Translations under genes and position numbers: made by a program
Shown here: positions 44,301 through 51,166 of the stretch, one piece after another
Numbering within the stretch: the first letter of the stretch is position 1
How the letters are laid out: every line of letters starts with the position of its first letter
Notes under the pieces: generated by a model
Told to the model about the DNA's origin: nothing
Seen by the model: only the letters and a program-made list of their open reading frames with translations
Databases searched by the model: none
From: Apoderus coryli
Taxonomy: Eukaryota > Arthropoda > Insecta > Coleoptera > Attelabidae
Direction: 5' to 3'
Assembly (NCBI GenBank): GCA_911728435.2
Contig: OU452213.1
Span: 1,591,834 to 1,655,833 of the forward strand
DNA: 64,000 nucleotides

Positions 44301-45090
44301 GCAAAATTTGTAGATTCGTTCTATTGGCAATAGAAATAGGGTACAACAATACTATGTGAACCGAAAGGAAGGAAGAGCGAATAAGAATGTACAAAAATTT
44401 ACACACCATTAAACATATGATGAATGACAAAATATAAAAGTTAGATAAATACATTATAATTTAAAAATAACTACCAAATGATTTTAGTTTGTAGACTCTG
44501 TGATTTTTCTTTTCTTTTTAAATTTAAAGGGAAATATCTTTAACAGGATGATAGATTTTCCTAAACATAATTAACTTATTGTTTTAATATTTGTATTTTG
44601 TTTAATTTAATATTAGTCGACAATTCACCTTTGTTTATATTAATTTTGTTCAAGATTCGCCTTTGTACTTGTATTTGGCGATTTATTTTATTATTTTTTG
44701 TTTACTGTTACTTTATAATTATTGTTTATTGTATTTTTTGTGGGTTTTGATATATTATTTCGGGCATAGCATCCAGTGGTGAGTTGAGAAAATACTTCTG
44801 AACGTCATTAACCCAAAAAAATCCAACATCTCCCTAAACATACAAATTACCGAACGTTTTCTTTTTTGTTCCAGGTAAAAGTATGGTTCCAAAACCGACG
44901 AACAAAGCATAAACGGATGCAGCAAGAAGAAGAAGCGAAAACTGGCAACTCGAGCAACAAAAATGACTCACAAAGTAATACACATCACATGACCAAATGG
45001 AAACAAGAGAACAGCGATGATTACGGCGAGTATATTGATATGGAGATGGAAGATGACGACTGTGTGAGTGATGTAGAAAGTGACTCGTAG
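16961..45090 (+). CDS. ems: Empty spiracles-class homeobox gene (whole gene, four coding exons)
   Basis: Nuclear transcription factor of the ems/E5 (vertebrate Emx) class, known in insects for anterior head, brain and spiracle patterning. Coding exons are 16961-17316, 19080-19306, 31959-32131 and 44875-45090, joined in phases 2, 1 and 0. Every border is GT-AG, and the sum is 972 bases (323 residues plus stop). Features: eh1-type repressor motif FSIDSIVG at residues 33-40, [16 protein letters not shown] from 177, homeodomain at 209-268 with Gln50 and Asn51, and an acidic C-terminus. Drosophila has two paralogues, ems and E5; [14 protein letters not shown] leaves it open which this matches better. 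Introns are 1763, 12652 and 12743 bases. There is no other recognisable host gene nearby. No poly(A) site could be placed. The class is very secure, the exact paralogue less so. Confidence 0.95.
17470..17800 (-). pseudogene. Internally deleted mariner remnant
   Basis: On the minus strand, a scrap of the N-terminal DNA-binding domain ([20 protein letters not shown], from about 17730) is joined within 60 bases to the region of the third catalytic Asp. That region is degenerate: THPPYS-like text, then SDFFLF-like text, and KSQENACKKES near 17565. The central catalytic part is gone. Several stops and frameshifts are present. The domain order fits classical mariner rather than the type at 20.4 kb. 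Confidence 0.6.
18881..18942 (-). ncRNA. Hammerhead-like motif B
   Basis: Minus strand, in order: an AT-rich arm ending TATAGGT, CTGATGAT, stem GTTAC/GTAAC with loop TGTG, GAAAC, AT, GTT, then an arm starting TTCTTTAG. If AC/GT is a 2-bp stem III and the following T is position 17, the two outer arms pair at about 11 of 15 positions as stem I. The one departure from the CUGANGA core is an extra T before stem II, also present in motifs A and C. It lies antisense inside ems intron 1. No cleavage evidence. Confidence 0.4.
19080..19306 (+). CDS. ems: ems coding exon 2
   Basis: Completes codon 119 and encodes residues 120-194 plus one base of codon 195. It holds [18 protein letters not shown], an Ala/Gly-rich part, and the ems hallmark [19 protein letters not shown] at 174-192. 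The YPWL core matches the hexapeptide-like motif that contacts PBC-class cofactors in related homeoproteins. The donor is GAG|GTAAGT, a perfect consensus. The ATG at 19096 is internal (Met125), not a start. Confidence 0.95.
19413..19433. repeat. Second copy of the acttccgg...ccggaagt palindrome
   Basis: Identical to 14274-14294. Flanking text is also similar (gtgtctacttggttattt versus gatggcaaccttcttattt, followed in both by AT-rich tgtcaaaa words), so the palindrome marks a dispersed repeat family. Confidence 0.7.
19722..20027. mobile_element. Approximately 300-bp MITE with AGGGTGTG/CACACCCT ends
   Basis: Bounded by gcacagggtgtgc on the left and gacacaccctata on the right. Inside are acaaaagttgtagatc and cagatcgcccgtaatttt; the latter phrase recurs near 31720. 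No coding capacity. Confidence 0.6.
20191..21610 (+). mobile_element. Mariner-type transposon, copy 2, with both terminal inverted repeats and TA duplication
   Basis: The left end cagcgtttttcaaaaagtct and the right end (minus strand) cagcgttgttcaaaaagtcc match over about 34 bases with few mismatches. TA dinucleotides flank both sides (20189-20190 and 21611-21612), the target-site signature of Tc1/mariner elements. Length 1420 bp. It lies inside ems intron 2 in the same orientation as the gene. Confidence 0.93.
20405..21444 (+). pseudogene. Mariner-type transposase, copy 2, inactivated by a 13-bp deletion
   Basis: Frame open from a GTG at 20405 (probably a lost ATG, reading [15 protein letters not shown] if restored by initiation) through the helix-turn-helix region, FSDEAHF and QQDGATCHT. 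Then 13 bases present in copy 1 (at 783-795) are missing near 21209. The frame shifts and stops at 21254-21256, before the third catalytic Asp. The [10 protein letters not shown] box survives out of frame at 21253 onwards. The C-terminus after VGYC also differs from copy 1, so the 3' part has been replaced or rearranged. It cannot make active protein as it stands. Confidence 0.92.
21611..24275. other. Intronic spacer with MITE-like pieces
   Basis: A likely MITE runs about 21840-22216 (left tatacaaggtgg, right caccctgtatc). A 60-base scrap of the mariner 5' leader lies at 23323-23382. Single ACAGGGTG-type ends occur near 23740 and 24242. No gene seen. Confidence 0.5.
23323..23382 (+). repeat. 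Orphan 60-bp piece of the mariner 5' leader
   Basis: Matches 20318-20377 with about two mismatches (tagtgcttatttcgtgaa ... gatttgacag ... attagtt). Neither terminal inverted repeat nor coding sequence accompanies it. Confidence 0.8.
24276..24963. mobile_element. AACGT-dense MITE-like element, copy 2, with 13-bp terminal inverted repeats
   Basis: Perfect inverted ends cagtaaacacata (24276-24288) and tatgtgtttactg (24951-24963). The 688-bp interior is crowded with aacgtt, acgttt and aaacgt words, far above what its AT-rich surroundings contain. Related copies are at 15139-16050 and 57095-57690. No coding capacity. Confidence 0.75.
24964..25567. other. AT-rich intronic spacer
   Basis: Nothing recognised; a TATATA run near 25205. 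Confidence 0.4.
25568..27010 (-). pseudogene. Jockey/CR1-like LINE, 5' truncated, 401-codon RT frame open
   Basis: LINE reverse transcriptase. The frame is open on the minus strand from 27009 to 25804 with no breaks: [32 protein letters not shown], the catalytic [39 protein letters not shown], then [17 protein letters not shown] and a C-terminal domain. The 3' end has AATAAA on the minus strand (near 25595) followed by ATT repeats to 25568. The endonuclease, ORF1 and the start of the RT fingers are missing. Antisense to ems in intron 2. Same family as the copies at 15.4 and 30.6 kb; it looks younger because its frame is unbroken. Confidence 0.92.
27011..28513. other. Intronic spacer, no gene recognised
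   Basis: AT-rich. Short open frames near 27.0-28.0 kb show no domains or codon conservation I can argue for. Confidence 0.4.
28514..29705. repeat. Composite tandem repeat, about 500-bp period
   Basis: The phrase cagggtaggtcatcaagt starts at 28514, 28841, 29012 and 29520. The long units carry tgcatatagccctgtgggaa and aacaaacgtggtgagtttgg. A second module (aattggtgatccacc, then tggatatgtccat and cagggta.gtagggtgtctc) alternates with it. The 28841 copy is a short form lacking most of the first module. Identity between units is high. Confidence 0.85.
29931..30052 (+). mobile_element. Mariner 5' end fragment
   Basis: The text tacgagggttgccttttata, then tttcggg, is a mariner-type terminal repeat, as at 36950 and (inverted) at 37600-37628. 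It runs into leader sequence ending tgttgtttacagtaac. It is cut off by the 3' end of the LINE that follows, suggesting the LINE landed in it. Confidence 0.6.
30055..31080 (-). pseudogene. Jockey/CR1-like LINE, 5' truncated and frameshifted
   Basis: Minus strand: the frame enters in the catalytic box ([11 protein letters not shown] near 31060) and runs through [43 protein letters not shown] and [17 protein letters not shown] to about 30650. A frameshift follows, and then more C-terminal sequence. The 3' end has AATAAA at about 30090 and ATT/AAT repeats at 30050-30065. Related to the 25.8-kb copy. The 5' break falls just before the YADD box, so most of the polymerase palm is absent. Confidence 0.85.
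31081..31695. other. Intronic spacer before the hairpin
   Basis: Nothing recognised beyond a GAT/ATG microsatellite at about 31686-31700. Confidence 0.4.
31696..31787. repeat. Perfect 27-bp inverted repeat near the homeobox exon
   Basis: The left arm 31696-31722 (gatgatatccattggaaaag...) is exactly complementary to 31761-31787, with a 38-base loop. The loop starts with MITE text (tcgcccgtaattta, as near 19950). The MITE resumes at about 31810 with caaaaattatcgaccc. The right arm therefore sits inside a MITE fragment and mirrors the sequence flanking that fragment. The right arm ends 171 bases before ems exon 3. Confidence 0.95.
31959..32131 (+). CDS. ems: ems coding exon 3 (N-terminal 44 residues of the homeodomain)
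   Basis: Completes codon 195 and encodes residues 196-252. After [13 protein letters not shown] comes the homeodomain: [20 protein letters not shown] (helix 1), then [18 protein letters not shown] and TLTETQ up to homeodomain position 44. The donor CAG|GTAATT splits the homeodomain between residues 44 and 45, a position used by many homeobox genes. The acceptor has a strong pyrimidine tract (cctttttttcag). Confidence 0.97.
32333..34318. mobile_element. 2-kb element with long, asymmetric inverted ends
   Basis: The left arm 32333-32450 (tatgatgaaataaaagtcta ... gtgaacacatgtagatcaaa) is complementary to the outer parts of 34105-34318. The right arm has about 108 extra bases (about 34147-34247) between gttcacaaaa and catgtttgg, and these carry hammerhead-like motif C. 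No convincing reading frame lies between the arms. It could be a Penelope-related or foldback-type non-autonomous element. Confidence 0.7.
34205..34265 (+). ncRNA. Hammerhead-like motif C
   Basis: In order: arm ttattattacca, CTGAGGAT, stem GGAAC/GTTCC with a 9-base loop, GAAAC, AT, GTT, arm tggatataatta. With AC/GT as stem III, the outer arms pair at 9 of 12 positions as stem I. Overall this is a type I hammerhead layout with one extra T before stem II. It sits in the right arm of the 32.3-34.3 kb foldback element, sense with respect to ems. Confidence 0.45.
34319..34914. other. AT-rich spacer
   Basis: Contains A-runs and a tacagggttt phrase near 34801; no gene. Confidence 0.4.
34915..36115. 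repeat. Satellite, 152/158-bp units, about eight copies
   Basis: The phrase tttacgaaaaaattaccc recurs at 35063, 35221, 35355, 35514, 35672, 35824 and 35982 (spacings 158, 134, 159, 158, 152, 158). Two unit types exist: one with aatgacgacaattccgctgg followed by ccacctctgtgg, and a shorter one with aatgaattccgctag and the 12 bases inverted (ccacagaggtgg, at 35032 and 35794). The 134-base unit carries a 36-base insert also found at 33209-33244. Confidence 0.92.
36116..36944. other. Intronic spacer with dispersed repeat
   Basis: 36185-36300 matches intron 1 near 18610-18700 (cctaacgc.actggacttaat, then caaagaaatcggtaaagaga). GACGCCCTGTATA near 36383 and GACATCCTGTATA near 36862 look like MITE ends. 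No gene. Confidence 0.5.
36985..37438 (-). pseudogene. LINE reverse transcriptase C-terminal fragment inside the mariner
   Basis: Minus strand: [20 protein letters not shown] then [20 protein letters not shown] and [20 protein letters not shown], the thumb and C-terminal region of a Jockey/R1-like reverse transcriptase. A frameshift follows near 37205. The catalytic palm is absent. The junction with mariner coding sequence is sharp, at about 37440. Confidence 0.75.
37446..37568 (+). pseudogene. Mariner transposase C-terminus
   Basis: A clean 40-codon stretch ([20 protein letters not shown], then [20 protein letters not shown]) ending in TAA at 37566-37568. These are typical last residues of mariner transposases. 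It reads toward the right terminal repeat, as expected. The rest of the gene is missing. Confidence 0.75.
37629..39146. other. Intronic spacer, no gene recognised
   Basis: AT-rich with short open frames that show no domains. Confidence 0.4.
39147..40354 (-). pseudogene. Jockey/CR1-like LINE reverse transcriptase, frameshifted
   Basis: Minus strand: [40 protein letters not shown], then [13 protein letters not shown] in place of the usual ADD box (Ala to Val before the two catalytic Asp), [15 protein letters not shown] and [15 protein letters not shown] down to about 39720. A frameshift there leads into [34 protein letters not shown] and a C-terminal part ending at 39147. Nearest relative in the window is the LINE at 2.2-3.4 kb. 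The 5' part is missing. It lies in ems intron 3, antisense. Confidence 0.9.
40355..40875. other. AT-rich spacer
   Basis: AATAAATAAATAAAT simple repeat near 40670-40690. No gene. Confidence 0.4.
40876..41110 (+). repeat. Diverged lone copy of the 42-kb repeat and its flank
   Basis: Text from tttttaggtttagtcaaaat through gcgctggatatttt and caagaaatcccttgcgg also occurs at 42023-42190. This is therefore a segmental duplicate of the head of the 165-bp array, about 1.15 kb away and in the same orientation. Confidence 0.8.
41111..42022. other. Spacer between the two copies
   Basis: Nothing recognised. Confidence 0.35.
42132..42792 (+). repeat. Satellite, 165-168-bp units, four copies
   Basis: The phrase gaagattaaagttaataag begins at 42132, 42297, 42462 and (diverged) 42630. 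Each unit contains two tattaacaagaaatc words and gatgcaatcaagtgaaacta followed by gtctctctga. Confidence 0.9.
42793..43599. other. Intronic spacer
   Basis: No gene or repeat border recognised. Confidence 0.35.
43600..44010 (-). repeat. 80-bp satellite, reversed and diverged copies
   Basis: About five degenerate units reading, in reverse, like the array at 49.74-51.0 kb: ctttatctcgatatctttat, then acattttcgagatatt. Confidence 0.8.
44040..44135 (-). repeat. 170-bp satellite, partial reversed copy
   Basis: gtcattaaggatagtttctt followed by agggcttcaatgatagc and ccaataccgagc is the reverse complement of unit text near 52300-52340. Confidence 0.85.
44136..44874. other. 3' part of ems intron 3
   Basis: AT-rich, no further elements recognised. 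It ends in the pyrimidine-rich acceptor of exon 4. Confidence 0.5.
44875..45090 (+). CDS. ems: ems coding exon 4 (homeodomain recognition helix and C-terminus)
   Basis: Encodes residues 253-323 and the TAG at 45088-45090. Starts [20 protein letters not shown], completing the homeodomain with Gln50 (residue 258) and Asn51 (259) in the recognition helix, a Q50-class DNA-binding specificity. A polar Asn/Ser-rich linker follows, then an acidic tail ([20 protein letters not shown]) that could act in protein contacts. The short frame upstream of VKVW is intronic. Confidence 0.97.
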   Translation, partial: VKVWFQNRRTKHKRMQQEEEAKTGNSSNKNDSQSNTHHMTKWKQENSDDYGEYIDMEMEDDDCVSDVESDS

Positions 45091-45399
45091 GTTACAGTAA
45101 GACAATTTCCCAATCAAAGCCGTGTGTACATTTTATAACTCAACATATACATATGACTGAAAACTTTGTGACAGTTTGTTGTAGTGTGCCAAGAATTTTA
45201 GTGCCAAAAAAAGTGTAATTATGTACTGTATTTGTTTATAGTCTTTGTCTTGAAGAAAACGTGTCGAAATTGCTTCAACGTAACATATTTTCTTTTGTTT
45301 ATCACCAGTTTGCAGTGTCATGTTGATGAAGATGGGCGAGTTGAAATGAATGTCAAAATATGTCCTTGACAACTTTCGTAGTTCAAATTGAACACCATA
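45091..45399 (+). other. Presumed ems 3' untranslated region
   Basis: Follows the stop codon directly. No AATAAA or close variant is visible before the MITE at 45400, so the transcript end is not placed. Confidence 0.4.
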
Positions 45400-45762
45400 T
45401 ATACAGGGTGATTTTTTTATACTAGATGTTTAGCGTGAAACACACATATTTCTGAATATCTCTGGAAGTATACGAGATAGTTTCTTCAAATTTAGTGTGT
45501 CACATGAGCAGATTACCTGTCAAATCTAAGGTTAATATGAAGCTTCTGAGCCTTTCAGTTGCGGAGATACAGAGGGGGGTTATCAAAATTAATTATTGGG
45601 GCAGAAAAATAGAAATACCCTGTATAATCGCATTTTTTAACTTTGTTTTCTGTGGTGAATCCAATTTCTAACAAAAAGTATCTCTTAGTATTTTTTCATA
45701 TTCGCAGCCGTTTCTTAATTATTTTCAAAGGTTGGCAATGATCCAAACGGTCACCCTGTATA
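45400..45762. mobile_element. 363-bp MITE with perfect 12-bp inverted ends
   Basis: The left end tatacagggtga and right end tcaccctgtata are exact complements. An internal ccctgtata lies near 45617. No coding capacity. Confidence 0.85.
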
Positions 45763-45821
45763 TAGTGTGTTTCATTTGAAATAAGAAACCATTGAATCAC
45801 GCTGTATGTTGCATTCGGCTA

Positions 45822-48530
45822 CTAACGGAAATTGACGTACTAAATACAGTTTTTGTGCTTAGCAAGTATACAGGGTGTGCGCGAAGTGAGTATCAACTTT
45901 CTTATTTTAAATGCACATCCACTGTTTTATTTATAGAGCTCGATTGGTCCTTGGATTGTTAAAACATACCCAAAGTTTCGCTGACTTAGTCTCAATAGTT
46001 TTTGACATATGTCAATTTTTCTAAAAAAAAAAAAAGTGGTTTAAGAAAACACTTATATTTAATTAATCCTTGCAAGTTAAGCAACCAAAGTTTTAACACA
46101 GTTAAAGAAAAAGTCGTACTTACTCCTAGTACTTACTAATTAGTTGTAGCTCACAGTACATAGGCGTAGAAGATTTTTAAATATGGAAATCAAAAAAGGT
46201 TAAAAAGGAATTTTTCTAAATGGCACCATATATTTATTTTTAGACTATTTGAATGACAATTAAATTTAAGGCTCGATTGATCCGTTGATTGTTAAAACAT
46301 ACTCAAAGTTTCGCGGAGTTAGCCCCCACAGTTTTTGACATATGTCAATTTTTCTAAAAAAAATAACATGATGTAGTGGTTTAAGAAAACACTTATATAT
46401 AATTAATCCTTGTAAGTTAAGCAACCAAAGTTTTAACACACTTAAAGAAAAAGTCGTACTTACTCCTAGTACTTACTAATTAGTTGTAGCTCACAGTACA
46501 TAGGCGTAGAAGATTTTTAAATATGGAAATCAAAAAAGATTAAAAAGGAATTTTTCTAAATGGCACCATATATTTATTTTTAAACTATTTGAATGACAAT
46601 TAAATTTAAGGCTCGATTGATCCGTTGATTGTTAAAACATACTCAAAGTTTCGCGGAGTTAGCCCCCACAGTTTTTGACATATGTCAATTTTTCTAAAAA
46701 AAATAACATGATGTAGTGGTTTAAGAAAACACTTATATATAATTAATCCTTGTAAGTTAAGCAACCAAAGTTTTAACACACTTAAAGAAAAAGTCGTACT
46801 TACTCCTAGTACTTACTAATTAGTTGTAGCTCACAGTACATAGGCGTAGAAGATTTTTAAATATGGAAATCAAAAAAGATTAAAAAGGAATTTTTCTAAA
46901 TGGCACCATATATTTATTTTTAAACTATTTGAATGACAATTAAATTTAAGGCTCGATTGATCCGTTGATTGTTAAAACATACTCAAAGTTTCGCGGAGTT
47001 AGCCCCCACAGTTTTTGACATATGTCAATTTTTCTAAAAAAAAATGACACATGTAGGGGTTTAAGAAAACAATTATATTTAATTAATCCTTGCAAGTTAA
47101 GCAACCAGAGTTTTAAAACAGTTAAAGAAAAAGTCGTACTTACTCCTAGTACTTACTAATTAGTTGTAGCTCACAGTACATAGGCGTAGAAGATTTTTAA
47201 ATATGGAAATCAAAAAAGGTTAAAAAGGAATTTTTCTAAATGACACCATATATTTATTTTTAGACTATTTGAATGACAATTAAATTTAAGGCTCGATTGA
47301 TCCGTTGATTGTTAAAACATACTCAAAGTTTCGCGGAGTTAGCCCCCACAGTTTTTGACATATGTCAATTTTTCTAAAAAAAATAACATGATGTAGTGGT
47401 TTAAGAAAACACTTATATATAATTAATCCTTGTAAGTTAAGCAACCAAAGTTTTAACACACTTAAAGAAAAAGTCGTACTTACTCCTAGTACTTACTAAT
47501 TAGTTGTAGCTCACAGTACATAGGCGTAGAAGATTTTTAAATATGGAAATCAAAAAAGATTAAAAAGGAATTTTTCTAAATGGCACCATATATTTATTTT
47601 TAAACTATTTGAATGACAATTAAATTTAAGGCTCGATTGATCCGTTGATTGTTAAAACATACTCAAAGTTTCGCGGAGTTAGCCCCCACAGTTTTTGACA
47701 TATGTCAATTTTTCTAAAAAAAAATGACACATGTAGGGGTTTAAGAAAACAATTATATTTAATTAATCCTTGCAAGTTAAGCAACCAGAGTTTTAAAACA
47801 GTTAAAGAAAAAGTCGTACTTACTCCTAGTACTTACTAATTAGTTGTAGCTCACAGTACATAGGCGTAGAAGATTTTTAAATATGGAAATCAAAAAAGGT
47901 TAAAAAGGAATTTTTCTAAATGACACCATATATTTATTTTTAGACTATTTGAATGACAATTAAATTTAAGGCTCGATTGATCCGTTGATTGTTAAAACAT
48001 ACTCAAAGTTTCGCGGAGTTAGCCCCCACAGTTTTTGACATATGTCAATTTTTCTAAAAAAAAATGACACATGTAGGTGTTTAAGAAAACAATTATATTT
48101 AATTAATCCTTGCAAGTTAAGCAACCAAAGTTTTAAAACAGTTAAAGAAAAAGTCGTTCTTACTTCTAGTACTTACTAATTAGTTGTAGCTCATAGTACA
48201 GAGGCGTAGAAGATTTTTAAATATGGAAATCAAAAAAGGTAAAAAAGTCATTTTTTTCTAAATAGCACCATATATTTATTTGAATGACAATTAAATTTAA
48301 GGTGGGGCTAACTCTTAAATATTTGCCATGTAAATTTACTACAAAATCGCTATTTTAAAAGTGTGGCATGGAAAAAATTGCCAAAATAAAACCACTACTT
48401 GTATCACTTTTTCCAGAAAGATTTGTCAAAAACTGTTTGGAGTAACTCAACGAAACTTTGGGTATGATTTAACAATCCAATGACCAATCCAGCTCTAAGT
48501 TAATACTGTATTTAGTAGTAATTTCCTGTG
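45822..48530. mobile_element. Foldback-like element carrying a 340-bp tandem array
   Basis: The left flank (ggaaattgacgtactaaata, then gagctcgattggtcc and catacccaaagtttcg) is matched in reverse complement by 48395-48530 (cgaaactttgggtatg, ggaccaatccagctc-like text, tactgtatttagtagtaatt). The inverted ends enclose the array at 45938-48303. The left end was later interrupted by sequence with an ACAGGGTGTGC end (45872). Confidence 0.7.
45938..48303 (+). repeat. Seven tandem 340-bp units
   Basis: ggctcgattgatccgttg starts at 46270, 46610, 46950, 47290, 47630 and 47970, exactly 340 bases apart. A diverged first unit begins at 45938. Two variants alternate: type a (aataacatgatgtagtggtt) and type b (aatgacacatgtaggggttt), in the order a a b a b b after the first unit. 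Copies of the same type are identical or nearly so. Confidence 0.97.
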
Positions 48531-49249
48531 GTTTTTTAACAAATGACACGTTTTCTTCTCATTATTCGCAATCGCTAGATGTTCTTATAAATATAATTTT
48601 AAAGGCCCCAAAAAATCATTTAACGAACAAACCCATATAACATAATGTAAATATTAGATAATAAGAGAGTGTTTTATTTATTAAAAATCAAAATTCTTTT
48701 TGAAAAAGAATCAATAAATACAAAAATTCTTTAAGCAAATATTTATAAATTTGTAGCAGTATATAAATATAATATTTATTTTAATTTTGTAAATAGATAT
48801 GTCACATATTTTTTGTTATTTTCATTTAAAAATTCTGGATTGTCACAAGATTTCTTTTATCCAAAATATCTTAATACTTACTTATATGTGAGCTTTCTTT
48901 CCAAAATTAACGGTTAGAGAAATTGTGGAAATCGAGAAAAATGCCTAACTATCTAAACAAGTTCTTACAACTACTATAAAAGTCCCTTTGGATGATCTTA
49001 AGACATGTTCTATCAGGATATTTTGGATAGCTAGAAACTTGTCTCATCAGTTGGTTTTTTTATAAACGATAACCAAGTTTTATTTTGATCAAAACTAGCT
49101 GAAAATGTACTTAATTTTTCATATTGTAGAATTTGAATGCCAGAAATAATGTACTTAAACCAATTTTTGTGTAAAGAAACATGATAAATTAATGAGAAAG
49201 AGAGAGAAATATAAAAATTTTTGTCAAGATTTGTTTGTTTCATTGAATG
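48531..49249. other. AT-rich spacer
   Basis: No gene. AATAAA near 48712 is a possible distal poly(A) signal, but it is not distinctive in such AT-rich DNA. Confidence 0.35.
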
Positions 49250-49660
49250 ATTTATCCAATAACTTTAGTAAGTCCAGTGACCTTATGAGCTCAACTTGAA
49301 AAAATCCCGTGGGTTTAAATCCGTAAAAACTCACGAAGAATCCGACTAAAATGTGCTGGTGCACCATCGTGCATAAACCACACTGCATGTCATATTGCCA
49401 ATGGTTCGTTCTCCAGAAATCCACGAAGCGTCAACAATGTCTGTAATTGTCAACCAACGAGCATCAAATCCTTGAATTTTCTTGACATGTTGTTCATGTC
49501 ATCAGTTCATGATTTTGGTCGGGTTGGATGTGGTTCGTTTTCTAAGCTTTCTCTTCTAATACGAAAAGCCTTTTGCAACATTCTCAACGTTTTAGCACAA
49601 TTTCTTTGCCCAATAGAAACACCCATTGTAAAAATGGAAAAAATACTTTAGGATGCACAC
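49250..49660 (-). pseudogene. Internally deleted mariner-like transposase remnant
   Basis: Minus strand: an N-terminal DNA-binding scrap (GQRNCAKTLRMLQKAFRIRR, near 49610-49550) is joined with stops to FMHDGAPAHFSRILREFL (second catalytic Asp block, near 49375-49320). Most of the catalytic domain is missing. Several stop codons. Confidence 0.65.
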
Positions 49661-49739
49661 AAAACAGTGTCCATTACTAAATAAATGAAGAGAATGCCAT
49701 GCAAGTTCACAGATGTCATAGACAGTGCTACCAACTTAA

Positions 49740-51000
49740 GCAATATCATGTAGCCATCTCGAGAAAGAACTTAGATATCGAGATAAAGCAAGCATGCTCT
49801 TTCCACTAGATTTTTTAGTTGTCAGATGTCTCCGAATATCTCGAAAATGTATGCAGATATGGACATGAAGCAAGAATCCCTTATTCACTATATTTTTTAG
49901 CTGCGAATATTTCGAAAATGTATAAAGATATCGAGATAAAGCAAAAATTAGATTTTCAGATGCCAGATAACTCCAAATATCTCGAAAATGTATAGAGATA
50001 TCGAGATAAAGCAAAAATATCATTACACTAGACTTTTTAGATGTCAGATAACTCCAAATATCTCAAAAATGTATAAAGATATCGAGATAAAGCAAGAATG
50101 CCTTTACACTAAACTTTTTAGGTGACAGATAACCCTAAATATCTCGAAAATGTATAAAGATATCGAGATAAAGCAAGAATGCCTTTACACTACACTTTTT
50201 AGGTGATAGATAACCCTAAATATCTCGAAAATGTATAAAGATATCGAGATAAAGCAAAAACTAGACTTTTTAGATGCCATATAACTCCAAATATCTCGAA
50301 AATGTATAAAGATATCGAGATAAAGCAAGAATGCCTTTACACTACACTTTTTAGGTGACATATAACTCTAAATATCTCGAAAATGTTTAAAGATATCGAG
50401 ATAAAGCAAGTATGCCTGTACACTAGATTTTTAGATGTCTGGTAACTCCAAATGTCTCGAAAATGCATAAAGATATCGAGATAAAGCAAAAATGCCTTTA
50501 CACTAGACTTTTTAGATGTCAGATAACTCCAAATGTCTCGAAAATGCATAAAGATATCGAGATAAAACAATAATGCCTTTACACTAGACTTTTTAGCTGT
50601 CAGATAATTCCAAATATCTCGAAAATGTATAAAGATATCGAGATAAAGCTAGAATGCATTACACTACACTTTTTAGGTGACAGATAACTCTAAATATCTC
50701 GAAAATGTTTAAAGATATCGAGATAAAGCAAAAATGCCTTTACACTAGACTTCTTAGATGTTAGATAACTCCAAATGTCTCGAAAATGCATAAAGATATC
50801 GAGATAAAACAAGAATGCCTTTACACTAGATTTTTTAGATGTCAGATAACTCAAAATATCTCGAAAATGTAAAAAGATATCGAGATAAAGCAAAAATGCC
50901 TTTACACTAGACTATTTAGATGTCAGATAACTCCGAGTATCTCGAAAATGTAACTGCAAAGATATCGACATTACGTAACTCGAAATATCTATAGAGAAGG
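49740..51000 (+). repeat. Satellite, 80-81-bp units, about 15 copies
   Basis: gatatcgagataaag recurs at 50079, 50159, 50240, 50311, 50392, 50472, 50553, 50634, 50714, 50795 and 50876, almost always 80 or 81 apart (one unit of 71). A typical unit reads aaatatctcgaaaatgtata then aagatatcgagataaagcaa and gcctttacactag. The first units (49.74-50.0 kb) are more diverged. Confidence 0.95.
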
Positions 51001-51019
51001 AACAATGATACTGATTTTG

Positions 51020-51166
51020 GCGATATCTTAATTCCTTTTCGAGATATTTTGAGGTACATGATAGCTAAATCATCAAGTACAAAAAGGAATTCATTTTCCT
51101 TTTTCTACTTGATGATTTAGCTTATCATGTACCTCAAAATATCTCGAAAAGGAATTAAGATATCGC
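51020..51166. repeat. 147-bp near-perfect palindrome
   Basis: Arms 51020-51089 and 51096-51166 are complementary except for one extra base and one mismatch, with a 6-base loop (ttcatt). The arms include tctcgaaaaggaattaagat, related to the 80-bp satellite next to it. Confidence 0.95.

Larger units (their letters stand above)
32132..44874 (+). other. ems intron 3
   Basis: 12.74 kb holding a 2-kb foldback element, satellites of about 158 and 165 bp, a nested mariner/LINE, a LINE at 39.1-40.35 kb, and reversed pieces of the 80- and 170-bp satellites. Acceptor cttttttgttccag|gta. Confidence 0.9.
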
